Assembly: GCA_031763025.1 (NCBI GenBank)
Contig: JASSKH010000014.1
Location: 10,654,563-10,718,562, forward strand
Source of the DNA: Macrocystis pyrifera
Lineage: Eukaryota > Sar > Phaeophyceae > Laminariales > Laminariaceae
Direction: 5' to 3'
DNA: 64,000 nucleotides
Part shown: piece after piece, positions 21,561 to 31,939 of the stretch
How the letters are laid out: the number at the start of each line of letters is the position of its first letter
Numbering within the stretch: the first letter of the stretch is position 1
Translations under genes and position numbers: made by a program
The notes under the pieces: model-generated
Told to the model about the DNA's origin: nothing
Seen by the model: the letters and a program-made list of their open reading frames with translations, nothing else
The model's database searches: none

Positions 21561-21642
21561 ATTGGCTCAAAGCAACAGTCTGTCACCTACCAAGAAACCG
21601 GCCTCTGATTGGCTGGAGCCAACCACCCAAAATCTGACCAAT
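21561..21642 (+). promoter_or_regulatory. Three CCAAT-type boxes upstream of the rhodanese gene
   Basis: ATTGG occurs at 21561-21565 and 21608-21612 and CCAAT at 21638-21642, all within 185 bp of the chosen ATG. Clusters of such boxes are typical NF-Y sites. Regulation is inferred only. Confidence 0.4.
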
Positions 21643-21743
21643 GGAAGTGATGTAATGGCGGCTAATCACCGCCATCGTGCATCATGGCTCGAGCTGGGTG
21701 CTGTTCAATCTCCGTCCACCCCTCTGTGGTTGCACAAGACGCC

Positions 21744-21937
21744 ATGCGAGTGGGAGGCTTTGTACTGCTGCTGGGAGCTATGGCAGAGGCCTTCGTGCCG
21801 AGGCCTTCCAGAATCCTGCAACGCTCGTGGTTGCTTGAGGCGACGGGCAAGCACAACAACCTCAAGCCCTTTTCGCGACCCATCTCTTCCCTTCGCCCTG
21901 CCGTCTCTGGACGAAGGGGATGGGTTGGCTCGTTCCG
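21744..21937 (+). CDS. Rhodanese gene exon 1 (plastid presequence)
   Basis: The ATG at 21744 was chosen because the hydrophobic segment and the AEA-FVP site begin right after it. An in-frame ATG at 21684 would add 20 residues that bury this signal. The donor is GTGAGG. Confidence 0.7.
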
Positions 21938-24900
21938 GTGAGGCTCATGTGCTGTGAGGTAGCACGACAACAGTATGCGAAGTATGCGGCACGACCTGTC
22001 CGGCGTGGAAGACGCCAGGGTAAGGGGGGGTTGTAGTACAACAGACACGAGGTCTAGGGTGTGTATATCTGTGATGCTATGGGTTGCTGTTTTATCATGT
22101 GTATTGCAAGGCACACGCACGAGGCATGAACTATGCAGTCGCACTGCTGCTGCTGTAGAATACACCCTCCACGCCTCGGTTGAGCCTCCACGACAAGCAA
22201 CAACTGCGGTCTCGCTGCGCCGCCACATGTCACACACGAGTACGAATTCCAGCTCTCATCGTATAGGCACATATGATGATACGTTTGGTGCACGCAGGTG
22301 GTTTTGAAAGCACTCAACTCGCTGGCCTCCCCTATATATACGATAGCACGATGCCGCCTCCAAAATAAACCAAATAATGACGAAATCGGAAGACCGCGAG
22401 AATGCGCCGCTTGCGTCTCCGCGGCACCCACGTTTCGAGTTGGAATGGCGGTATATACAGCAGTGCTACTGTAGTTGCTACCGCTGTAGTACTCGTGGAC
22501 TCAAAGGTGCTCCTTCAGGGAACGTGAGCACCGGTACGAGGTCGCCTCACGACGATTTGCGCAAGTACGAGTATACAGCAGTAGGTATAGTATTGTTGGG
22601 TAACTCAAGAGATGCGCGGAAACGGTATCCGCGTACGCAATGCTTTTCCGGACAGTCCTACCGCATTTTCAGGCAGCCGAGTAACAAGAACACACTCCGC
22701 ACTGGTATATTATCGGTATACCGGGACACTGGCTATATATTGGGTTGCAGCACTCAAATGTCCAACCATGACTCGAGTCCGTGGGCACTCCTCTACTGCA
22801 GCGAGTCAATGGCCACGCATTGCAACGGACGGGAAACAGGACGGTGGCCAATGGGTAGCATCGGCGTCCCGACCGCGAGGTATCTACCGGGCTGGTAAGC
22901 GTGGGCAACACGAGACCTACTTCACTTACCATTGCTGTTTTATCAACCACGGCTGCTTCACTTACCACTGCTGATGGAGAGCGTCGCTTCCGCGGAGCCC
23001 GCCGTCAACGGTGCCTGCGGCCGGTTCTCACGGATGGCGGGTAGGTTGGCGTTGGTCTCCTCTTCCCGGAGGAGCAAAGCTAGCTCGCCCGGGATACACA
23101 TCGGGTTCCGAATTTCTTAATTTTTTTCTGCAGCTGCCAGCCGGTCTTTCATGCAGTACGTATGTATATACAAAGTATATACCTGGTACTGCCTGTACTT
23201 GGTTATCGTTTTCTTTGTCCTGTGTTGATATGACTGCTGTTACTGCGCATCCCACTCGCAGAAAGGGGAGGCTGCCGTCGACGCTAAATTTAGGGTAAAA
23301 AGTCGATTGACTACCCAGCCCAGGGTAAGGGTAAGCCTCAAAGCACATGCGTGCGCACCATCCGACGCCCCCTGCCTGCACCCTCGCTGCCTCACACCGC
23401 ATTGCCTCCTTGCTGACCGCTCCTGCCGTGCCACGTCTCCTTTGCCACGCCGAAGTGCTCCGCGAATGTGGGAGGGAGATGGCGAAGCCCAAGGCTTAGA
23501 GGAGGAGGAAGGTGAGGATGAAAAGGAAGGCGAAGTATCGCCTGGGTACTCGGACGTAACGGTGCGGGAGGCGGTGGAGTGGACCATGAGCAGAGACTCG
23601 GAGTTTACGTACATCGACATTCGTTCCGCCGAAGAGCACGGAAAACTCGCCACGGTCAGGTGCGTGAATACTAACTGCTGTATATACCAGAAATCGTGTT
23701 CATGCCTCTATACTCAAGTATTAACACTACTGCTGTACTACTGTATTCATGCAGCAGTTTAGTATGTACAACAGCAGTTTAGTACGTGCATGTGTTAGGA
23801 ATTTCGGAGTCAAGAAAATTCCAGGCTGAGTTTTTGTTAATGGTAAGAATTGACAGCCTAGCGTTTGTGCCGAGCGTGGAACGCCGATCTAAATGTTATA
23901 TAATACCAGTAGCCAATAAGAGTCTAAGCTCGACGTTGACAGCACAATAAGCGGCAAGCCTTAGCCAACACAGGAGATTCTTATCTGCCGTCGCGTACGA
24001 GTACTGAACTGCTATTTTTGCAAACCAGCCATGCATAGGCAGCGGGTTGTCGTTCGATGCTTCCTCGGAGGTGATTGTGGGGGCGTACTCATTTGTTGCT
24101 TACCGTGATCATTTGATGATGGACCACGCATCCCTTTCGAGACGGAGCACCGTTCCTACTCCTAATAGAGAGACCTCCAACATTGGGGCGCTCATGACGT
24201 TGTTTCCATAGAAAAAAAAAAAAAATCTTATTGTTTGGCCGCCTGTGGCCACCATCTATCTCCTAGGATAGCGATCGTTTTATCGCCAGTATCTGGTGTG
24301 CCAAACTCCTCCCATGTCACCTTCGTCTATTTTCCTCATCTCCTCTTCCAACACATCTCATTCCTCCTTGTACGTTTCACATTCTCCTACTATGTGAATT
24401 CTACTCTATTTTGCCTTGCCACACGGGCACATCTGTGCATCTACTTCCTTCTCCCGGCTACTGGTATATACCTATTTCTTCTTTCTGGCAGGTCCAGGTC
24501 ACCTACACGAAATCGCAGTTTCAACGTTGATAGGGGAGGGGGGTCTTGGTCCTTTTTTGCTGGAAGGGGTAGAGCCAGGGGAAGAGGGAGGAGCACGTAG
24601 TGTTTGGTTGTTGGAAGTATCGTTACTTACAGCAGGTCTGGCTTTCTCTGCTGCTTCTGCGTGTTTTTCGTTTTTGTTTCTGACACTCGCGCCGAACATT
24701 GTTGGATGATGAACAAATTGGTGGTATTTTCGAAGGCGTTGTCTTCACATTGAGCCGTTATTTCTACCCACCCACGTCAGTACACCTACTGAGTGTCCGT
24801 CCTCTTTTTTCATCCTAATAAAAATAGAGAGATACTTATTATGTGGTCGCATAGTGTGAGACAAAGAAACCAATCATGTTGCATTTGGAGCAAGACAAGT

Positions 24901-27900
24901 TAATCTAATCCGAACGTGCTGGGTACGAGAACACAACAAATAAGCCAACCAAGAAAAGACCAACTACAGCAGTACGTACAAGACATCAACTAATTTCCAC
25001 CGCGCCTAAAATAGGGACGATCCCCTTTCGAGCTGGCTGTTTGTTTTTTTTTCTACGCCCTACGGCCGAGGCTCCACAACCGCTCATGTACGGCGGTTAT
25101 TCTAGAATATTCTCTAAATTCACCAAATCAACCAACGCGCGCATGTTAACGTCAGTTACACACTACTACCCTGCCGCGCGAGTTCCTAGCAGCGACAGCC
25201 ACGTATAGTACCCTGCCGCGCGAGTTCCTAGCATGCCACGTATAGTATTAATATTACTATTTATTATTATACTTTGCACCAGTGCACGAGTGGCAGTACG
25301 AATAGTTGTCGCTCCGTAGTCGAGCAGAACTCGTACTGCTGTAGTACTTGCGTTGATAGTAGTGGTATAGTCAACAGGAATGTTCGTATCAGGATGCCGT
25401 ACTTCGAGGGTGTTGTACTTGTGAGGTACTGGGTAATTTTAGTGTCCTGGATATTACGCACCACTGCGAGGCACTAGGGCGTACCCAGTAGTTTTGAGGA
25501 TAACGCACATCGTGGTACTGGGGGCCCTCTCAAGTGCTGGTACTGGCGAGATACTGGTAGTACTGGCAGTATACCTGATACTTTTAATAGCGGCTGCGTC
25601 GGTTATTGACGAATATTATCTGCTATTTACTATTGCTAAAAAAAGTGTCGTCTTTCCAGTTTGCATACCGACTGCTACTGCTTCAGAACTGACCTCACTC
25701 CAAGCACAAGGCGTTTCTTCGATCTTACATAGCAAACACAATCACGTAAGGCAGCGTTCATCCTCCTCCTCCTCCTCCGCGCCCTCCTCTTCGTCGCGTG
25801 CCGCGATCGCTATAACTAACTCCAACCACGGGTGCTTGCCGCCGGCCTTTGTAGGGGAGCGCTATGCATCCCCGCTTTCGAGCGCGCAACGCCGAGGGCC
25901 CCGCCTCCGCCGGGCCCGGAGGGGACAGGGGACGGAAGCGACGTCGACTCGGAGCCCATGCCTGTGTACGAAGCGGACTACGACTATGAAGAATTGGAGT
26001 GGAAAATTCTGCCGGACTTCGTTGAACGGGTGAGGCAATCGAGACAGCCATATACATGTTCGGCCGTGGTCACGACTTGGCTGAGCTTCGACCATTTGTT
26101 TGAACTTTAAATCGACTGTACATGCTGTATCTCCAGCACCAACCCTATCCCCGACCGCCTGTACATTTTTCGCTGAATGTAGTGGTAACGAAGAGTTGGT
26201 ATGCACGCACTATCGCCCGGTGGATAAAAAATGCTGAACGAAAAACTGTCGTGAGGTATTTGTGTGCACTCTCAGCCATTTTTCCAGGTGGGAAAGTTGC
26301 TGGAATGAGGGTGGAATGATAAATTTGTGCGTACTATCTGTTTTATCAACAGTCTTGCCCAGTGGGAACTTCTATGACTGGAGCTGTAGTTAGGAACGAG
26401 TGTGCACTATCAACCTTTCTTCCGTGTGGGAAAGTTTCTCGGAATTAAGCTGGAACGAGCTATTTGTGTGCGCTACCAACAGTTTTGGCCGGTGGGAAAT
26501 TTCGCTGAAAGCAGCTGTAATGAGGAGTTTGTAACCACGATCAACCATTTTGTCGAAGTTATTGACCCGACCACCCTGGAAAGCTATCGGAAAGGAAGCT
26601 GCGACGATTAAGTTGTGTTGCGCCAAGCCGTGAACTCAATAACTGGTTTCGTTGGCGCATAGGATGCCTCAAAAATATCAAAACTCACACGGGGGCGTCG
26701 TTGTCGCCCACACCTCTGTTTGTGTGTTCTTGCAGCAGCAGCAAACTTTGCCACTTTTGTCAAGTGTTTGTGCTGTCTAACTTTTCAGCCATTAAATATG
26801 TCTGTCGTCGTTTCATACGGTATGCCACTTTGTCTGTTAAGTCGTCGGTTGCTCGTGAGCATGTGCGGTATGTTTACTTTTGTCAATTGACGTTTATTTG
26901 TACGTTGGTCAGGTATCAGGCGTCTGCTCTTCGTTACTCCGTCACTTAAAATGAAACTTTGTCGCTTCGGTGTGCTTCGTCAAATTCGGCATGTGTCTTG
27001 TACTGTGTCACTTCGTCCGTTAAAATGTCAACTCGTCGCCGTGTGCTTTGTTTTTTTCTAGCATGTATTTTGTACTGTCACTGTGTCAGTTAAAATGTCA
27101 ACGTGTCGGTTGTATTTGCTTCGACAGGTGTTTCGTCAGTGAACCGGCACCTTGTCAGTTCTTTGCGATTCATCAGTAACAATGCGCTTGATCTGCCAAA
27201 CGCGTTCGTTACCACCGCTTGCTACTCAAAACCCCACGCTGAAGCTTCAACTCCTCCAACGCATCTACCCGGCCATTAGTAGCATGGACGATCTATCCAC
27301 CCACGAACGGCAGGAAGCATCATTCGCACGACCCATCCATATCCATGAGCCGTGTAATACCTGGTATTACTATTAATACGAGGCCATACTACTGCTCTAT
27401 GTGATACCAGTGTGATACCACGACAGATTTCTCCAGGAGGCGTGTGTAGATTCAACTGAAGCATAGCCCCCCATCCCATTGGCAACACTAGCATAACACT
27501 ACTGCTGTAATTCATAGCTGTTAACCCCGCTGTACACCCCTACTTGCGCCGCGGTTGCCCCCCTTCAATTATATGATGTATACCCACCGCGAGCATATAC
27601 GTATTACGAGCACGTCAGCTGTGAGTGCAACCAAAAAACGATTGAGCAACTCAAGCTCTGCATTTCCAACCTCGCGTTTCCCCTTCTTGGTCGCTGCCTT
27701 CCGATACCATCCCCGCCGTTGTCGTTTTGTTTTCGTTGTCTCCCGAATGCCTCTTGTCTGCTGCGACGATGGCTGCCTGGTATTGCTCTCGACTCTCGGC
27801 ATGCTCGACTCACACAGATGAAGGAGCAGTTCGACCTCAGCGCTAAGCTTTTGATAGGGTGCAAGACCAAGAGATCCGCGGAGGCGTGTCGACTACTGGT

Positions 27901-27979
27901 CGATGCAGGGTTCACTGAAATCTATAACGTAGAGAGTCAGATATTTATGAGGACGAGAGCCCCTCAAGTGTGGGAATGA
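21744..27979 (+). CDS. Plastid-targeted rhodanese-domain protein (four exons seen)
   Basis: Exons 21744-21937, about 23456-23659, 25855-26029 and 27818 onward join with compatible phases (2, 2, 0). The N-terminus has a short hydrophobic stretch (FVLLLGAMAEA), then FVPRPS, matching a bipartite plastid presequence with Phe at the cleavage site. An acidic Glu-rich stretch precedes the rhodanese fold: YIDIRSAEEH, GALCIPAF, a Pro/acidic insertion, LPDFVERMKEQF, LLIGC and DAGFTEIYNVE. Rhodaneses move sulfane sulfur through a cysteine in a C-x4-R loop. Here the loop reads CKTKRS (Cys206), which appears one residue short. The exon 2 start and the 3' end are uncertain: an open frame runs to a TGA at 27979, but the expected GG-x-x-W end is missing. 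Confidence 0.7.
23285..23335 (-). mobile_element. SINE family C head fragment in rhodanese intron 1
   Basis: Matches the inverted head of family C (GGGTAAAAAGTCGATTG then CTACCCAGCCCAGGGTAA). It lacks both promoter boxes. Confidence 0.6.
23456..23659 (+). CDS. Rhodanese gene exon 2
   Basis: Encodes the acidic linker and the first part of the rhodanese fold (FTYIDIRSAEEHGKLATV). The donor is GTGCGT. The acceptor at CCGAAG is the only nearby AG giving the right phase, but it is weak. Confidence 0.6.
24072..24335 (+). repeat. Dispersed repeat family F, copy 1
   Basis: About 260 bp matching 45955-46220, including ACGCATCCCTTTCGAGACGG, GAGCACCGTTCCTACTCC and ATCTATCTCCTRGGATAGCG. It lies in rhodanese intron 2. 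An internal A run near 24211 differs between copies. Confidence 0.7.
25855..26029 (+). CDS. Rhodanese gene exon 3
   Basis: Begins after GCCTTTGTAG and encodes GALCIPAF (the usual GA-hydrophobic-x-IP-x-F turn), a Pro/Gly/Asp-rich insertion and ILPDFVER. The donor is GTGAGG, phase 0. Confidence 0.7.
26150..26590. repeat. Minisatellite, about 65 bp unit, in rhodanese intron 3
   Basis: About six diverged copies built on TTTGTGTGCACTATCAACC, then a CCGGTGGGAAAGTTTC-like stretch, then AGCTGGAATGA. Confidence 0.7.
26730..27175. repeat. Diverged tandem repeat, GTTAAAATGTCAACTCGTCG type
   Basis: Several imperfect units joining a GTCACTTCGTC-type segment to GTTAAAATGTCAAC and GTGTGCTTTG, of variable length, filling more of rhodanese intron 3. 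Confidence 0.5.
27818..27979 (+). CDS. Rhodanese gene exon 4 (3' end unresolved)
   Basis: Begins after CACACAG in phase 0 and encodes the catalytic-loop half of the domain. The frame stays open to TGA at 27977-27979. A weak donor (GTAGAG) after TATAAC could lead to another exon carrying the missing GG-W end. Confidence 0.6.
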   Translation: MKEQFDLSAKLLIGCKTKRSAEACRLLVDAGFTEIYNVESQIFMRTRAPQVWE

Positions 27980-29794
27980 TATCATATATTTATATATATC
28001 GTAGGAGTCGTACACATTCTCGTGACTCCTCTTGTTTTAATGTTTTGTTTTGTTTTTTCACTTTTGGTGCGCGCTTTCGTATCCGGTACCGGCCGCACCT
28101 CTTTCTCCATTTTTTTTTTCATGTACACATTACATCATACACATATACGTACTCTTGCACCTCGATCAACTCGCGACTACAACTGCTGTAGCTGTACTAT
28201 TAATGCGTATGTTTCTTTTCTCTGGCACGTAGAGCCTGGGACCACGTGCAGGACTTGCTTCTCTGTCATGAAGAATCGGCACGGACGGTTACTCGGTGCA
28301 CTGGATGTCGTTGGGTAGAAATAAGGGTGCAATGCAAAGTCAACAACCAAAACAACAATGGCCGAATCTTTCGAGCTGGGCCACGTGGAGGTGTTTCTGG
28401 CTGGTTTGTACTGGTAGCTCCGTTGATCGCGCGTTCTCAATACCCGACGCTTTTTTTTTTTCACGTTCTGATTTCACTTTCATTTACGGCACTACCCAGT
28501 ACGTCGCCGCACCAAGACACCTCGTATATATGTTCTACACGCACTTTTCGCTCTTCACGAGGTCAACTATTGTTTTGGTCTAACAGTACGCGCAAGTTGT
28601 GGCGTCGGTGTTTTTCTCTTTCGGGCTTTGCCTCCCCGCCTTACCGAGCTACTCGAACTCAGAAACAATATATTTCGAGCTGTCCGATTCCGGAGTGCGA
28701 GCCGGCGAAATTTGATGAACGTCGGCGCCAAGCAGTGAGAATTTTGAGTGAATAAACCCTGTGCGCGATAACAATAAGGCGATAGACCCTGTGCGCGATG
28801 TTAAATAAAGCAAGACTCTATATGTGCGCGACAGAAAATAAGGTACCAGGTATTAGTCTAGAGATCCAATGCGCGATAAGAAAATGTGGCCGCAGACCCT
28901 GTGCACAGAAAAACGTAGGACAAGTACCGGGGGGGGGGGAGGGACAACCCCCTTGACCGCGGCTTGCCCAGAACTACCGTGAAGAGCTCTCACTTCCGCG
29001 CTTGTTCTGTCGACAACGGGAAGGATGCCTAAATGGAACATTCTGCTTTCGGAAGGCTCTAGACAGGGGTGCTCCCAGTGTGATTCACACTCCAAGCATG
29101 CTCGGAGAATCGAGAGCATTCGTGCTGCGAGTGCTGCGAGTCTTTCGGTACTCGCGGCCGAAATGTTGCCAGTACTGTGAGCGTGAGCACCATCACTGAT
29201 TCCCGGAAACCCCTTGAAGCTGTTGTTTGGTACCAAGATGTACCTGAATATATATAGTGAACGTTTTTACACTAATATTCAATCAATACTGTCCCTATGT
29301 TTAGGGACATAGTGTTACACTGTGGGCGACCTTTCCGTTGTGGAAAACTGAAGTGCAGAAAACTCATGACACCCCCGTCCGAAAACTCGACACTGCTTAC
29401 GGTATGGGCTATGGCCGCAGTATGGCAGCCCACAACAGGCCCAGGACGCCGCTGAGGGGACGGCTTTCACTGTCGACAGCGAATTAGTTGCCGCCTCCCA
29501 CGAGGAGGCGAGCCGGAAAAATAAAAAGCGACGAAGCCATCACGGCGGTATTTAGGTGTCAGGTGCTCATGTGCGCGCAGATCATTTCGTACTCGTGTGC
29601 TGTTGGTACTACTGTGAGATCGACGTGCTTGAGCAATGATAATGATATGTATTCTTACCCAAGGGCAAAGGTACCCTGCGCACCTGAGTATAACAGTACT
29701 GTCCATCCTGGTTCTTACATCCTACAGGGAGATGAGTTACAAGTACCTCGCAAACGCACTCGGAAAAAAAAAAGTGTACGATGACCAACACGAC
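27980..29794. other. Intergenic: fragments of repeat families only
   Basis: Contains a partial family G copy (about 28255-28330) and SINE-A-like material (28745-28985). No convincing exon was found, although a short reading near 28385 (GGVSGW) could be a stray rhodanese end. Confidence 0.4.
28745..28985 (+). mobile_element. SINE family A fragment with internal duplications
   Basis: The motif ACCCTGTGCGCGATA, found once in the SINE body, is repeated here four or five times. The G-rich segment and GACCGCGGCTTGCCCAGAA follow. The head and the A tail are absent. Confidence 0.5.
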
Positions 29795-29835
29795 TTTTTT
29801 TTTTTTTTTTTTTTTCCCATTTTCGGCCATCTGCT

Positions 29836-29904
<69 letters not shown>
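29795..29904. repeat. Poly(T) followed by a 69-base poly(G)
   Basis: A run of about 21 T (to 29815) and, after a short spacer, an unbroken run of G from 29836 to 29904. Confidence 0.9.
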
Positions 29905-29907
<3 letters not shown>

Positions 29908-29996
29908 GCCACACTTACATCAAGTTACACGAGGAGTAGGAGATGGTCAATATCCATCCCCTCGCCAACGAACGCCTCGCGGTTTCTTTGGAAGCC

Positions 29997-30440
29997 GATG
30001 CCACTCCGGGCGTAATGTAAGGATCGTTTGGTTCTCATATTAATGTCTAAACTCATCCTCATATTTTCGCCCATGGTGTATAGTCAAGTAGTATACCATT
30101 CTGGGCGTAATGTTAGGACTGCTCGGTCTTTATATTAACGTCTATACGGCCCTTAACACCCATACTGAAATCAAGTAGTATGCCACTCCGGGCGTAAATG
30201 TAAGGACCGCTTTGTCTTCATACTAATGTCTAAACGACCCTTATATTTCCGCCCATACTGTAATCAAGTAGTATGTCACTCCGGGCGTGAATATAAGGAC
30301 CGCTTTGTCTTCATACTCATGTCTAAACGACCCTTATATTTCCGCCCATACTGTAATCAAGTAGTACACCATTCTGGGCGTAAATGAAAGAACCACTTGG
30401 TCTTCATACTTCTGTCTAAACGATCCTTCCTTGTATAATG
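29997..30440. repeat. Minisatellite, about 92 bp unit, five copies
   Basis: Copies start near 30001, 30096, 30183, 30277 and 30369. Each has CCACTCCGGGCGTAAATG, then AAGGACCGCTTTGTCTTCAT, then CTAAACGACCCTTATATTTC. The spacings are 95, 87, 94 and 92 bp. Confidence 0.85.
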
Positions 30441-31887
30441 TCAGGCCAGATCGGTTAAATGCTATCTCTTCAGCTGTTGGAGGGCCGATTTCTCAACGAA
30501 AGATTTTATCGATGCCGGGACACTTGCAGGTAGGCTTCGTTGTGTACGTCTGAATGGGCAGTGAGTCATATTTGTGTCTGAAAAAAATTGTACGGCGATA
30601 TATACACCGTTATTTTTTTTCGGCCCTGTAGATTGGGGGGGGAGAGAGTGCTGGGTCAGGCAATTTGTTTTTCGGATGCCCTTGGGCACCTGGTAGAATT
30701 GTTGTGTTCACGACCTACTGTATGAGCTAGAGGAAAGCATTACTCTGCAGGTGAGGCAAATCTCCGTGTGATACCGACAAAAGAGATGCTGAGGATTGCA
30801 GAGCGACCAAGTCCGGTGCTGTTTTGTTCGCCATCCACGACGGGCGCCTCATGTAGCCGCGACAAAAGACAGGCGAGTACTGCCGGCGATTCTTAAGTTT
30901 TCATCGATGCTGTTTATTCCAGCATTTGTTTCGCTTGAAATCAAACCTGGACATCGATTGATTACAGCAACAATTGATACAACGCAATTTCAAAAGGCTT
31001 ACCTCTCGCCACAACTATGTTCTACGAGGACATATGTATGTGTTCGTGGAAGTTGGATGCCCATGCACCCTTAATCTCCCTGCAAATACGTTTTACGTGT
31101 GGTATGTATGTGTTCGTGAAAGTCCATACACCAACAACTGCTGAGTCCAACTTATTGGGTGTTTACTGCAGTTCCATGCAGCAGGTCGAAAGCCGAACAA
31201 GCATATAAATACAGGGACGATGCAACGAGTAGTATCTCGTGATTTCCTCATCAGTGGAGAAGCGCGGACAAAGCTGAAGCGCTTGTATCAGCACAATGGT
31301 GATGATATCAGTTGACAACGAACCACGAAATAGTATGCTTGGCTCAAAAATGAACGGCACGAAATTTCCCCCAAAAGAAATACATTTCTTAGGCAGCTGA
31401 CGTCCATCTGCTGCAGCTACGCATTCGCCGCAAGAAACCGGCACAACAGCAGCACAAGCACAACCCGAAACAGCACCACGAGGAACATAATCCAAAACCA
31501 GATTCCCAAAGGTCTCCACGAAAAACCGACTGGTTTTAACCCCTTGACCTCAGCAGACCCCTCGTGTAAGAAACTCCACTCAAAACTAACCAGGAGCAGT
31601 CAACGTCGACGTCGAAACGCTTTCGGTTCACTCATGTAACCGTCGAGTCGCTTGCTTAGCCACCAGCGCCGACCAATCAGCACAACACCCCCAAACATGA
31701 TTGATATCGCCATCAGTGCAGACCAATCCGAACAGCACCGACATGGTTGCCAGTACCACCAGCGTCAGCCAGTAGAAAAGACAGCACCGCGAACATGGCT
31801 GACAACAGCAAAGTCGCGCTCATCCCCCCCCCCCACAAGCTAGCATCAGATGGCTGACATCCTCAGATGGTTGACAAATCGCAGACC
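30441..31887. other. No gene recognised; 3' flank of the NDK gene
   Basis: Includes a C run at 31827-31835. The part nearest 31888 is expected to hold the NDK 3' UTR on the - strand. No clear polyadenylation signal was picked out. Confidence 0.4.
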
Positions 31888-31939
31888 TTACTTCTCGTAC
31901 ACCCAGGCCTGGGTGCACGCGTCCCACTCGCACACGCCC
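31888..31939 (-). CDS. NDK exon 5 (C-terminus)
   Basis: Follows the acceptor CCTTGCAG on the - strand, completes the split Glu codon and encodes the last 16 residues, [16 protein letters not shown], before TAA at 31890-31888. Confidence 0.88.

Noticed and set aside
29997-30440. CRISPR-like array
   Set aside because: The repeats of about 92 bp have no unique spacers, there are no cas genes, and the DNA is eukaryotic. It is a minisatellite.
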